Of a stretch of DNA of 64,000 nt, positions 44,450-57,600 are shown one piece after another. The position numbers and the translations under genes are program-made. Location: NCBI GenBank assembly GCA_030549205.1, contig JAUKTV010000026.1, positions 206,392 to 270,391 on the forward strand, written 5' to 3'. Positions within the stretch are counted from its first letter, which is position 1. Every line of letters begins with the position of its first letter. A model generated the notes under the pieces. That model did no database searches, had not been told where the DNA came from, and saw only the letters and a program-made list of their open reading frames with translations. The stretch is from Apiosordaria backusii (taxonomy: Eukaryota > Ascomycota > Sordariomycetes > Sordariales > Lasiosphaeriaceae).

Positions 44450-46160
44450 ATCAATATACTATAAAATATATCTCCCGATAAAAATTTCGGGAGATCAATA
44501 AGTTAGTTCAATATACTATAAAATATATCTCCCGATAAAAATGTCGGGAGATCAATATACTAAATAATACTCCCAAGTTTAATTATAAAATATATCTCCC
44601 TTCTAAGTTTAATTATAAAATATATCTCCCGATAAAAATATCGGGAGATTAATATACTAAATAACATTCTTAAGTTCAATATACTATAAAATATATCTCC
44701 TGATAAAAATATCAGGAGATCAATATACTAAATAATACTCCTAAGTTTAATTATAAAATACATCTCCCGATAAAAATGTCGGGAGATCAATATACTAAAT
44801 AATATTTTTAAGTTAGTTTAATATACTATAAAATATATCTCCCGACAAAAATGTCGGGAGATTAATATACTAAATAATACTCCCGAGTTTAATTATAAAA
44901 TATATCTCCCGATAAAAATATTAGAAGATTAATATATTAAATTATATTTTTAAGTTTAATATATTGTAAAATATATCTCCTGGCCTTTTTAATAGAAGAT
45001 TAATATACTAAATATATCTCCTAACATTTTTATTAAGAGATTAATATATTTAATTACATTTCTAAGTTTAATATATTATAAAATATTAAAAGATTAATAT
45101 ACTAAATATATTTTTTAATAAAATGTTAGGAAATCAATATACTTAATTATACTTTTAAATTCAATATACTATAAAATATATCTTTTAATAAAAATGTTAA
45201 GAGATTAATATACTAAATTATATTTCTAAGTTTAATATATTGTAAAATATATCTCCTGATAAAAATGTCAGAAGATTAATATACTAAATACATTTTCCGG
45301 CCTTTTTAATAGAAGATTAATATACTAAATATATCTTCTGATATTTTTATTAAGAGATTAATATACTTAATTATATTCCTAAGTTTAATGTATTATAAAA
45401 TATTAAAAGATTAATATACTTAATTACATTCTTAAGTTCAATATACTATAAAATATATCTTCCGATAAAAATATCAGAAGATTAATATATTAAATAATAC
45501 TTTTAAGTTTAATATATTATAAAATATATCTTTTAATAAAAATGTTAGGAGATTAATATACTAAATTATACTTTTAAATTTAATATATTATAAAATATAT
45601 CTTTTAATAAAAATGTTAGGAGATTAATATACTAAATTACATTTCTAAGTTTAATATATTATAAAATATATCTTCCGATAAAAATGTTAAGAAATTAATA
45701 TACTAAATAATATTCCTAAGTTTAATATACTATAAAATGCATCTCTCGATAAAAATATCGGAAGATTAATATACTAAATAATACTTTTAAGTTCAATATA
45801 CTATAAAATATATCTTTTAATAAAAATATCAGAAGATTAATGTACTAAATTACACTTTTTAAGTTCAATATACTATAAAATATATTTCCTAATAAAAATG
45901 TTAAGAGATTAATATATTAAATTATACTTTTAAGTTTAATATATTATAAAATACATTTCCCGATAAAAATATTAAGAGATTAATATACTAAATATATCTC
46001 CTGATATTTTTATTAAAAGATTAGTAGAGAAATTTTAAAAAAAAAGGTTTTGGTTTATCTTCTAATAAGAATATCAGAAGTTTAATATACTATAAAATAA
46101 TACTTTTAAATTTAATACATTATAAAATACATCTTTTAATAAAAATATCGGAAGATTAAT
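44450..46160. repeat. Hairpin satellite with unit of about 75-95 bp
   Basis: About twenty copies of a unit containing ATATACTATAAAATATA, then the palindrome CTCCCGATAAAAATGTCGGGAG (arms of 7-9 bp around TAAAAAT), then ATCAATATACTAAATAATA. The first five or six copies keep the GC stem; later ones decay by C to T and G to A. Confidence 0.88.
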
Positions 46161-46164
46161 ATTG

Positions 46165-46345
46165 TTAAATTAAGTCTCTATAAAGCTTAAGTTTATAGTA
46201 GGTAGCTACTATTATATTATATAGTAGAAGCTAAAGTAAGAAAGCCTATCTATTAGCTACTTAGTATTTACTTAGTACTTTACTTTACTATAGGGCTATT
46301 TAAAGGCTTATATCTTACTAACCAGTAAGCTAAACTGCCTATATA
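46165..46345. repeat. Dispersed repeat, copy 1
   Basis: A segment of about 180 bp (TTAAATTAAGTCTCTATAAAG ... AGCTAAACTGC) that recurs at 50565-50750 in the same orientation and partly at 47100-47195. Possibly old LTRs of a decayed element about 4.5 kb long; neither TG...CA ends nor coding remains are visible. Confidence 0.6.
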
Positions 46346-47099
46346 AATAAAAAATAAGTTAACTTCAATTAATTTAAAAGCTTATAGCTTTTATTTAATA
46401 AAATATAGATCGACTATTTTAAATTATAAATATAAGGTATATATTTTATACCTTTAGCTTTTTAAAAAGGTAATTAAGGTTAATTACTTATTTATTATTT
46501 ATTACCTTTTATATTAAACTAGTAATTTCGTTATATTTTTAATATTTTAAATAACTATCTTTTTTAAGGTAATAAGCTTAAAGGGTATATATTTGACTAA
46601 CATTTAATAGTTTTTAAAAGATTTATAGTAGACTATTAGCTTAATAACTATATCTATATATAAGTATTTTAATATTATTATAGTAAAGGATATATATATA
46701 TCTTTTTTTAGATTATTAATAAATATAAAAGAGGCTAATATATATAGTTATTTTCCTTATAATAATATTTCTTTTTAAAAGGTAAAGTCTTATTTAATAT
46801 AAATAGTATATTTATAAAGTTAAATATATATATATTATTTATAGTAAAATTTTATTTAGAGATAGCTTATAGTATATAAAGTTATAAATAAAGGCTATTA
46901 GTAGTATTCGAGTATTATTTAAAAGAAAAGATAAGTTTATTTATAATTATATCGATAATAAGTAAAAAAGAAGGATATAAATATAAGTATTTTTATTTTA
47001 GTATATTATAGTTGACTTTTATAAAATAAAATACTTAAGTTAATTTCTTAAAGCTATTATTAAATATAATAGATAGCTATATTTACTATACTTTTTTTA

Positions 47100-47195
47100 T
47101 ATTAAATTAAGTTCCTATAAGGCCTAAGTTTATAGTAGGTAGTTGCTATTATACTATATGGTAGAAGCTTAAGTAGGAAAGTATACTTTAATCTA
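47100..47195. repeat. Dispersed repeat, partial copy 2
   Basis: Matches the first half of copy 1 (AAGTTTATAGTAGGTAG core) and then diverges. Confidence 0.55.
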
Positions 47196-47448
47196 AGAAG
47201 GTCCTGTAAATACTAAGTAAGCCCTAACTGCTAAGGATAGTAGGCTTTAGACTATAGATGTTGGACTATAGGTATTGGACTATAAGCGTTAGACTATAAT
47301 AAAAATAGAACTTTTAATAAAAATATTAGAAGTTAGATAAGCTTTTTACGCCTTATTAAACTATTTATATAGCTAATTTTTCAGGTCTTGACTTTTAAAA
47401 TAGAAAACTCTGCTCTACTTTACATTAAAGGCAGGTATAAATTTTTAT

Positions 47449-47461
47449 TATAATAATAATA

Positions 47462-47505
<44 letters not shown>

Positions 47506-47560
47506 TATATATATATAATAATATATATATTAATATTAATAATATTTATAATATATAAAG
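47449..47560. repeat. (TAA)n / (TA)n microsatellite
   Basis: A run of about 20 TAA triplets followed by TA repeats and mixed ATT/TAT. Confidence 0.9.
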
Positions 47561-47640
47561 GTAGGCTTGTATAGTTTAGTTTACTTACTTTGCTTACTTA
47601 TAAAGCTAACTGCTTACTTCCTTCTATATACTATATATAC

Positions 47641-47690
47641 AACCCTAACCCTAGGCTGGGTTACGTAATAGGTTATATAACCTAGCCAGC
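47641..47690. repeat. Short interstitial telomere-like repeat at a GC island edge
   Basis: AACCCTAACCCTAGG followed by a GC-balanced island of about 130 bp before the hexamer array. Confidence 0.6.
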
Positions 47691-47817
47691 TGCAGTGCCC
47701 TTTTACAGCTACTGACCTTAACGGCTCTTCTAATAACCTTCCTAATTTAACCAGTTCTTCCAAATCTACTACTTCTTTTAATTCCATTAATTCTACTGCC
47801 TACAGCTCTTACTGCCT

Positions 47818-48475
47818 TATACCGGCACTGGCACTAGTACTAGCACTAATACCGGTACCAGTACTGGCATTGTGTGACGAACCCCTGTACAGAACCTCTG
47901 AAAGGGATACTCGGTTGAAGGCTACTTCTGACAATTGGTTCGGTGCAGCTAAATAGTGCACAACAAGATGTCTCAATGTAAACACAAGATACCGTGAATA
48001 CAAGCTGTGATTGCATACTGCGGAACTATCTACAAGCTATCTAGTTCCTCCGTATATATAGACCCATGGATCACCTGGATCACGTTCCCTACAGGTGATC
48101 TGGATCACCTTTCCTTCCTGTGGCTCACTACGCTCACCGTGATCCTGTCGCCCTGCTCACCGGGATCACCGTGAGCCCGTCGCTCTACTCCCGATTGGTC
48201 CACAATGATTGGATAGGAGCGGCCCGTGCTCCGTGCGTTAGTTCCTCATCAACGATTGTGACACATTGGCACTAGCACTAGCACCGGCACCGGCACCGGC
48301 ACTGGCACTAGCACCGGCACCGGCACTGGCACTGGCACCGGTACTGGCACCGGCATTGGCACTGGCACTGGCACCGGCACTGGCACTGGCACTGGCACTG
48401 GCACTGGCACTGGCACTGGCACTGGCACCGGCACTGGTATTAGCCTTAGTACTGGCCTTAGTATTATATATATAC
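47818..48475. repeat. GGCACT/GGCACC hexamer array, split by a solo LTR
   Basis: About nine hexamer units at 47818-47872 and about 34 at 48264-48475, with variants GGCACT, GGCACC, AGCACT and GGTACT. Translated it would give Ala-Leu/Ala-Pro or Val-Pro repeats, but no gene context supports coding. Confidence 0.9.
47873..48263 (-). mobile_element. Solo LTR of the Gypsy family (copy 2)
   Basis: A 391-bp LTR in reverse orientation with direct duplications CATTG (47868-47872, 48264-48268). R-U5 differs from the full-length element at only about three positions. U3 has two CCAATC/CCAATCAT boxes and a GTGATCC/GTGAGC array. It is GC-balanced inside AT-rich DNA, so it arrived after most of the mutation of its surroundings. 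Confidence 0.93.
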
Positions 48476-50564
48476 TCTATAACGTTAAGCCTAAGGGCGG
48501 CCTACTAAAAGTCCTAATTAGGAAAAAAATCATAGTCCTAGAAAACGATTTCTTATACGATTTAGAAATAGGAAGTAGATTATAAATTTTATAAACCTTT
48601 ATAAGTTTAAGTATAAAATTTATACTTACTAAAATCTTTTCCTTCTTTTTAATAATATTTTTCTTCCTTTATACTACCTTACTATTTTACATTTTCTCTT
48701 TCCTTTTATACTATATATAGATTAGGGACTATTATTTAATAAAGGATATACTTTATTTTAAAAAACCACCTATTTATACCTAATATACTTCCTTTCCTTT
48801 TTAAATTGCAATCTATAGTACCTCTATCTTCTTCTTTAACTTATTAATTATATTGCCTTTTACTACCTTTTAAACTACTATTTATAATACCTCAATTTCC
48901 TTTAACTTTTTAATTAAATTCTTACTTACAGTCCTTTTAATAAATTCCGGCTCCTTTATTATTTAATTTTAAGATTCCTATACTATATACTATAAAAAAG
49001 TTATTCTAAAACTTCTTACTTTAATAGAGGTATAAAGAATACTTTAAATATTTAGCTTAAGTTAAGAATATATTAATACCTAACTTAAAAAAATATACTA
49101 ATATAATAGTACTTTCTATAGTTGTTAATTATAAAGATAGTTTAACGGCTTTTACTATACTTTCTAATAAAGATATTTACTTTAATATAAAAGAGGAGGT
49201 AGAAAAGGTAATAGTTAACGACGTTAAAGTTTTTTAAAGTAATAAAGGCTATAACTATAAAAAAGCTAAAACTTTAGAATTATCGCCTTTAAAATTACCG
49301 TCTTTAATAAAATAGTCTAAGACTATAAGACTAATACTTTTGGTAAAAAAACTATCAGTTAAGTAATAAACCTTTAAATAGATTCTAAGCAGTTATAATA
49401 AAGTAAACTCTATTATTATTAATAAGAAAAAGAAATACTAAATAAGCTAAGTATTTAATAAAATAATATATAAACTTCCCTTTAATAATTAAGACCTAAT
49501 AGTAATTAAGGTATACTTACTTTTTTAAATCTTTAATTAAGGTAGTTAAAAACAGTATTTGCATCTTTTTAAAGAATACTATTACTTTATAGTAGTTAGT
49601 TTTTAAAAGCAAAGTTTAAAAAAGGCTTTTAAGGAGTTTTAAGGATTAGGGTTAACTGAATTTTTATACTTTATAATAACATAAAGGTCTTTAAGTAAAG
49701 TAAAGAAGGGTAAGTTTAGTAAGGTCTATAAAGTCTGGCAGTACTTTTTTAGCTTAAAACTTTACTATATATAGAAGATAATCTAAATATAAAGTAGGTA
49801 TAAATTTAAAAAGTTCTATATAACCTAAAGTTAAAGGGATTTTTAAAACAAATATAACCTATTAAAAAAAGCCAGCTTTATATTATAGTAAATATAATAT
49901 ATAGTTTAGCTTTTATAATTACTACTATAAAAGACAAATAAGGATATTAATAAGGAATTTCTATAGTATATATAGTAGTATAAACCGCTTCTTTTATTTA
50001 CTAATAAATTTAGATTTAGTATATTAGCATTACTATCCTTTTAGCTATTATAGTTTATAGGGAGGTTAGAATTTTAAATCCAAAATAAGATTAGATAATA
50101 AATTTTCGACTAAATAATTTAAAAGTAGGATATAGAGATCCTTAATCTTTACTATATCCTATTTACTATCGATAAAACAGTAATATAACCTATCTTAAAT
50201 AATATACCTTTACTTATTATCTATACCTTTAACCTATTATATAATAATAATATTTAAAAAATAATAAAATTTTTATTAACATTATAAATAAAAAGATTAA
50301 GTAATAGGGAAAATAGGAATTTATTTCTAATATTTATAGTAAAAATAATAATATTAAAGTAAAATATAAAACAATAGAGGAAAGACTAAATAAACTAAAG
50401 GTTTACCGAAACTTTATATCTTTATATTATAAAAGAATATACTTAATAAAAGGACTTAGAAAGTCCGAACTAAGCTATAAAGGGCTTAATAGCTTTCTTT
50501 AAACTATCTTATATTAAATCTAATTATAATAGAAATTTAATAGTTTTATTAAATGCAATATTTT

Positions 50565-50750
50565 TATTAAATTAGGTCTTTATAAAGCTTAAGTTTACAG
50601 TAGGTAGTTACTATTATATTATATAGTAGAAGTTTAAATTAAAAATCTTACCTATTAGTTATTTGGTATTTACTTAGTATTTTATTTTACTATAGAGCTA
50701 TTTAAAGGCTTATATCTTACTAATTAGTAAACTAAACTGCTTGTAATTTT
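50565..50750. repeat. Dispersed repeat, copy 3
   Basis: Same orientation as the copy at 46165-46345, with mostly transition differences. Confidence 0.6.
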
Positions 50751-53284
50751 ATATTTAAACTATTAAGGCTTACTACTTTAAGTAGTATAAATAGCCTAAC
50801 TTTAACCCTATATTAATCTATATTTTAGGTTAAAGGTACTTGGTTTTATAGTCCTTTTATATAGCTGTAAGTCGATTTTTAAAAAGCTATAAATTATATT
50901 AACTTAACTATTTATAAAACCTATAGTTAACTATTAAGCTAATTAAATTAGTTTAGAAATAGTAGGCCTATAAATAAGTAGGTATATTATTACTATACTA
51001 AATTATAGGCCTATAGGCTCTATAGTTTAAAAGCTATAGAGGATTTAATAAGTAGTTTATAGGGTTTAGTAAGCTTTAAAGTTAATTAAACTATACTTTA
51101 ACCTATTTATTTATTAAAGTATATAAGGTACTATATATTAGTTAATAAGTATATAGTAAAGGTCAAATATAAATCCTACTATAGAAAATATTATAGTAAA
51201 TTTATAAAAAGCTAGTACTATAATATAATTATTTACTTACTATTTTCCTATTCTCTAATCCCTATAAGGTACTATATATTAGTACCCTAATACTAAGCTA
51301 TAAGTATTATATATAAGACTTTTACTATACTATAAGCTAGTATATAAGTACTAATTATGAAGCCTTTAGGCTTATAATTAACTATACCTATTCTAATAAT
51401 ATTTAAATATTTAAGTCTTTTATATAAAGTTTTATAGATAATTATATAATACTATTTATATTAATAAAAAGAAATATTATATAAGATTCTTTAGATATTA
51501 AAGGATTTAATATAAAATAGTTAACTTTAAAAGTTTAAATATTTCTTAATAGTTTAAAAAATAAATATTAATAAGTATTTAAATAAGTATAATTTACTTA
51601 CTATAATAGAGGATATATTTTAATATAATAGTAATTAGTAGAAATTAAAAGTTTTTTAATTATAAAAGGTATTTAATGTAATTATTAAAAGAAAACTTAA
51701 AGTATAAAATATAAGAAAAAAAGATATAGTATTAATAATATAAAGCTATATTATAAAAAAAAAAAAGATAAACTTTAAAATAAAGAAGTGTTAAAATTTT
51801 AATAAAGATAATAGATTTAATTTTAAAGGTATATCCGTTTTTTTTATAATAGCGATTACTTTATATTTAATATTTACTATAGCTATAGCTTACAATTAAA
51901 TTAAACTAGTAAAGATATTATATATAATTGCGTTTAGAATAGTACTTTCTTTATAAAAAATTACTTTAATATATACTTTATTTATAAAATTAATATAATT
52001 ATTAGCTTTATTAATATAATTTATTTCTTAAAATAAGTATTTAATTTATAGAAGAGAGTTGAAATAAAAAACTAAAGCGTTCTAACTCTTTTAATAAAAT
52101 TATATTTATAGATTTCTTTTTTATTTGTAATTACCTATTCTAAAGTCTTTTTATTATAATAGAAAGATATATAGTATAATTCTCTATAAAAAAAATATAA
52201 GATTGTAATTTTAGCCTTTTATAACTATAATATAATTTAATATATAATATTTAAGTTATTTTATATAATAATATATAGAGTTTAATAATTTAAATATATA
52301 ATAAAAGTCTAATATAATTTATAATAGGTTAATTTTTTAAAGTCCTATAAAGGTATTAAGAATTCTTAAAGGTATATATTTATATAGCTTTTTAAAATAA
52401 GTCGTACTTATTATTTATAAAAATTGTTTTATACTATAATTTTTAATAAAGATTTAATATAGGCATTAATAGTAAATTCGTTAAAGGCTTTGTTTTTTTA
52501 TATATCTTTTTTAATAAAGAGGGTAGTTTACGATTTATTATTTATAATTAATTTATAATAAAATACTTAATTAACTTTTATATTTTAATAGTTTTTAATT
52601 AAGTATTAAAAATTTAAAAAAGCCTTTTATAAAAAATCTTATAGTATACTTTTAAAGCCTTTAACTTTAATTATATTATTAAACTATACTATTATTTAAA
52701 GATTTTCTAATAGTCTTTATATAATAATAATAGTAACTTATAATATATAGTAAGTATTATCTACTTTAATAGTAAAGACCTTTTACTTTTATTAATTAAT
52801 TAAAGCCTTTAGTTATCTTTTTCTTTTTTAAAAAAATCATATAATTATAACTAACTTTAATATTTTTAAAATATTATATAACCTATTAAAACTATCTTTT
52901 TAATTAAAAGGTATTAAACTTATATTATATTAAATAATAGAAATTATATATAGTTTATATTTAATTATAGATTTCTTTAAATAAATAATAAAGTTATAAA
53001 GAAAAATATATTTAAGTTAATATTTAAATCCTATAGTAGTTTAAATTTTTAAAGTAAATGATAGATTTAAATATATTTTAATACTATAAATTAATAACTA
53101 TAAAGTATATTAAAAAAACCTTTAATTAATAATTATTAGGAAATTTAAAAGTATAGATATATAGTACTATAAAATTTCATTGGTTAACTTTTTAAAAAAA
53201 TATCGACATTTTTATTATATTATATAAGTTTATAATTATATTACTTATTATTTAAATTACTATATACTGATCTTTATACTTAGC

Positions 53285-53402
53285 TATTACTATACCTTTA
53301 CTATTATTACTATCATTACTATTATTATACTATTATTATCATATTACATTATATTACTACTATACTATACTACCATTACTATTACTATTATATTACTACT
53401 TC
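53285..53402. repeat. (TTA/ACT)n microsatellite
   Basis: Trinucleotide-rich ACTATTATTACT-type tract with few interruptions. Confidence 0.75.
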
Positions 53403-54029
53403 TTTTTAATTATATAGTCCCTTACCTTTAGCTTTTTATAATTATCTTTAAACTATATTTAAACCTATAATCTTTTTATTTATAATTTCTATAATACCTT
53501 TACTAATATCTTCTTATATAGTAATAATTTAAAAATAGTTTACAATTAAAATTCTTAATATAGTTACTATAGATTATACTAGTTATATTATAGCTTTAAA
53601 TTATAATTGTATTAAGATAGTTAAAGTAAGTAATAACTTTAACTGGATAGACCTGGTTTTTATAAACCTCGATATCTTTAAAAGAAGAGCCTAGATAGTA
53701 ACCTTTTAATCTTATATTTTATATATTAATATACCACTTTTAATATTATATAGAAGGAACTTATATTAATATAGTAAGGCTTTATTATTATATAAACGAT
53801 CTTTTAATTTATATAGAGAGTAATAATATCTTTATTATTATCGCTATTATTAGAATTAGTTACTATATATAGAATAATTATACTTATAGTTATATTTTTT
53901 AAATAATTGATTTTCGTTTAATTTTTAAAAGAAAGGCCTTAATTAAAATCGAATTCTCAATCTTTTAAAGGAATTATATAGAATATACTATTTAACTACT
54001 TATTTATTAGCAGTAAATATTAAGAATTA

Positions 54030-54650
54030 GTTAAATAGACTTAAGGTTAAGGTTAAGGTTAGGGTTAGGATTGGGGTTAGGGGTAGAGGTTAGAGTTAAT
54101 AAAAATAGTAAATAAAGAAGTAAAATTGTATATAAATAAAAGAAAAGCTTTTGTATTTTAGTATAAAATTAATTAAAGAAAAAGCAAAAAAAAAAAACTA
54201 TTAAAGCTTATATTAATATTTTATAATATTTTAAAGCAAATTGTTCTTTCTATATAAAAAGGTTCTAACTATATTTATATAATTAGCTATAATATTACTT
54301 TAATAGAGAAAAAAGATTCGGTAAAATAAAAAAAAAAGAGTTAAAGGAAAGCTTCTCTATTTTAGCATTCTCTACTATATTAAATGGATTTAAGGTTAAG
54401 GTTAAGGTTAAGGTTAATAAAAATAGTAAATAAAAATTACCTAAGAAAGCAGTTCCCTATTTTGGAATTATTATATTAAGAATCGGTTAAGTAAAAAGTA
54501 AATTAACATCGAAGTTTATATTAGCATCTATAATATTTAAAAGCAAATTGATCTTTCTATTTAATAAGGTTCTAACTATATTTATATAATCAGCTATAAT
54601 ATTACTTTAATAAGAAAAACATTCGGTAAAATAGGACAAAGGTTAGTTAA
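54030..54650. repeat. Two tandem units, each headed by telomere-like TTAAGG/TTAGGG repeats
   Basis: Each unit starts with several TTAAGG or TTAGGG repeats (54040-54090 and 54388-54415), then GTTAATAAAAATAGTAAATAAA, and shares a 3' part with GGTTCTAACTATATTTATAT and ATTCGGTAAAATA. Unit length is about 300-350 bp. Confidence 0.75.
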
Positions 54651-57600
54651 AATAGTAGATTAAAAGGCAAGTCTAATCGTATAATATTATAAGTAATAAC
54701 TATATAGGAAAGCCTTTCTTTATTTATATAGATTGGCATTTCCTAGTTTATTACTATTTTTTATTTATTTATTAATTTACCTATAGCAGAAAAAACCCTA
54801 TAAAACATACTAAAGATATACCTTTACTAGGAAATCTAAGTAAAGAAGGGTTTATCTTTAATAGATTATAATAATAAGGCTACTTTACTATTTACAGGAC
54901 CCTTTTATATAGTTAAATTATTTATAAAGGATTTAATCCTATATATATTAATATTATAATATACAAATTACCGCAGCCTACTTTAAAGGCTAAAAAGGAA
55001 TTACTTACTAAGATATAAGGCCAGAACCTATTCTTATATATCTATAATATATAGAAGGTATTATCGCATTCTAATATAGATTTTAACTTAAAAGTATTTA
55101 GCTATTATTTAATAGATAGTAGCTTTACAGTACTGTCCGGTCAAATAACTATAAAAACTAATTATTTAAATAAGCGGTTTCTTTTATATTAAGCTCAATT
55201 ACCATTATAATAAGTTTATTAGTAAAGTAAAACTAACCTATCTTATAATAGTTTAAACCTAGCTTATATTTCCTATTTACTCTTTAAAAAAAAGTTATAG
55301 CTACTTAGCTATTTTCTTAAAGCTATTAGACTTACTTTAGACATTTCCTTCTATAGTTTAATTGTCCCTTATATAATCTAGACTATAGGTCCTTTATATA
55401 TAGATACGGTTTTCTATAAGACTAGTATGTCCTTTAAGTAACCTTTACTAAAGAGGTTACCTATACCTTTCTATACTCTATAGAGGCCTTAAAAGATTAT
55501 TCTAATAGGGCTTTTCTTAAATCTAGTATAGGCTCTTTAGCCTTTAGCTTTCCTTAATTTAAGTTATATTACTATATAATACCTATAAATGGTAGCTATA
55601 TCGACTAGCCGGTATAATCCTAAAAAGACCTGACTATCCTTACTAATTAGAATATATATTTAATAAGTAAACAATCTAACGTTTACTGAATTCTGCTTTA
55701 GTATAATAGGAAAAGCTGACATTAAAGGATTAAAAAGCGATATTGCTATAAACGCTTAACTGCTATAAGCCAGTTCCTTTTTACCTATAAAACTAGGTTT
55801 TAATACCTTACTTTATACTTTTTAATTTATATAACCAGTAAATATAGCACCCTTTTAAGTAGGAATAGCCTATACTTTAAGTAAAAAGCGCCGTACCTTT
55901 TACTAATACTTTAATAAACGTTGAATTGCCTAGCCTTTATATTAAAGTAAGTATAGCTAGGTTAATTATAGATTGTCTTTATTTAATAGATTATTAGCTA
56001 TCTTAATAAAACTTAAATAAAGAAAGTTACAGTTTTAGCTTACTACTATTAACTTAATAAAAGGTCCCTGCATTTAGGTATTTTGCCTTAATATACCTAA
56101 GTATATTAGAAGGTATACCGGATTAAACGGTACTTATTATTATACTGCCTAGGACTAGTATATTAATCTTTATAGTAACTTTTCTAGTACCTTTAGCCTT
56201 AAATTTTAAAAGACTAAAGGATCGATAGGCTATACTTTTATAGTTTATATTTATATTAAAAATTAAAATTAAAGGGACTTTTACCCTTTTATTTTACTAG
56301 AGATTTTTATTCTCTATAAGCTTCCTTTAAAATACTTACGTTATAGTTTAATAGATATACCGCCTTAACTAAACTTACTACTTAATAATGTCTTTAACCT
56401 AAGTCGGCCTATAAAAGACCTTAAAACCAGAAGTTAGATAAAAATCTAGCCCTGCTTTATTAAATAAGTAAAAAAACAATAGGAGTAGTAGTATTTTACC
56501 GGCGCTGAAGCTTCTACCTATTCTATACCTTCTTTATTTTTTTATAATATTAAACTAAAGTTAAGCTTAATAGGGTCTTCTTTCCTTACTAATTCTATTA
56601 AGCCCGTTCCTTTAGCTATAGTTTCACTAAATAGTAAATAGGGATAGTAGGAATCTTATTAATCTATTTATATACATTATTAATTAAATAATAAGGCATT
56701 TAGCTACTTTAAAAGCTGTTTTACCTCCCTTATTTTTATAAGGGGCTAGACTATATTTTAAGCTCCAGTAAGGTACGTATACTACGTTCCTATTAAAACC
56801 TACTACTATTTAATTATTAAACTATATCTATTATTAAACTTAGAGTTTAACTATAGATTATCTATTATTGCATTTAGTATATTTTTATTATATCCTAAGT
56901 TATTACCTTAACTATAGCTGCCTTTTAGCAACTACTTAGTAGTACTAACTTTAAGAACTTTCTATAATTTAACAGTATCGCCTATATTACTATAAAGTAT
57001 AGATTAGTACTTAATTCGGTAGACTAACTTTACTAAGAATACTACTGACCCTTTTTATTAGGCTGCTTTCTAAGGTAGAGTTAACTGTAAATTTAAAAAA
57101 CTTAAAGTTTACCTCTAGTAGTGCCCTTCTATTAATTTCTTTAAGTTTTAGCCTTACGATTATACTTCCTTAAAAGCTTAAATATTTTAATTTATCGTAA
57201 AGTACCGAATAGATTAAAAAATAACACTGTCTAATCCTTAATTAGTATAGTTTATAGTTAAGACTACGATAGTATTTAATTATCTTTAATCCCCTAACTT
57301 TTATTTCTAATTAATAAAAATATCTTTAATAAATGCTTTTACAATAGTTAGTCTTTAATAAATTTAAGAATTTTACTTTTAATAATTAAATACTAATACC
57401 TTTAACTGTCCTTATTAATTATTATAACAGTCTTAAAAACCAATAAAATAAAACTATATATCCTATTCTATTATTCTATATTAAACTATTTAAGTATAGG
57501 CCTTCTTTAAGCGATCTAATTTATTTAAAGTAAACGTCCTGGTTTCTTAATATACCTAGTAAAAAGTATACAGTTCTTTAAAAAGAAAGGCCTAACTAAG

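Larger units (their letters stand above)
40035..47640. other. AT-rich, RIP-like subtelomeric block A
   Basis: The composition drops abruptly at 40035. Stops (TAA, TAG) occur in all frames, TA dinucleotides dominate, and no coding frame is supported. Decayed repeats are listed separately. In filamentous ascomycetes this pattern is the usual mark of RIP on repeated DNA, though I could not compute RIP indices. Confidence 0.8.

Noticed and set aside
44450..46160. CRISPR-like array of palindromic repeats
   Set aside because: Spacers are themselves repeated, there are no cas genes, and the host is a eukaryote; it is a satellite.
48249..48508. Val-Pro / Ala-Leu repeat peptides
   Set aside because: They are translations of the GGCACT-type hexamer array; no start context, promoter or flanking coding sequence.
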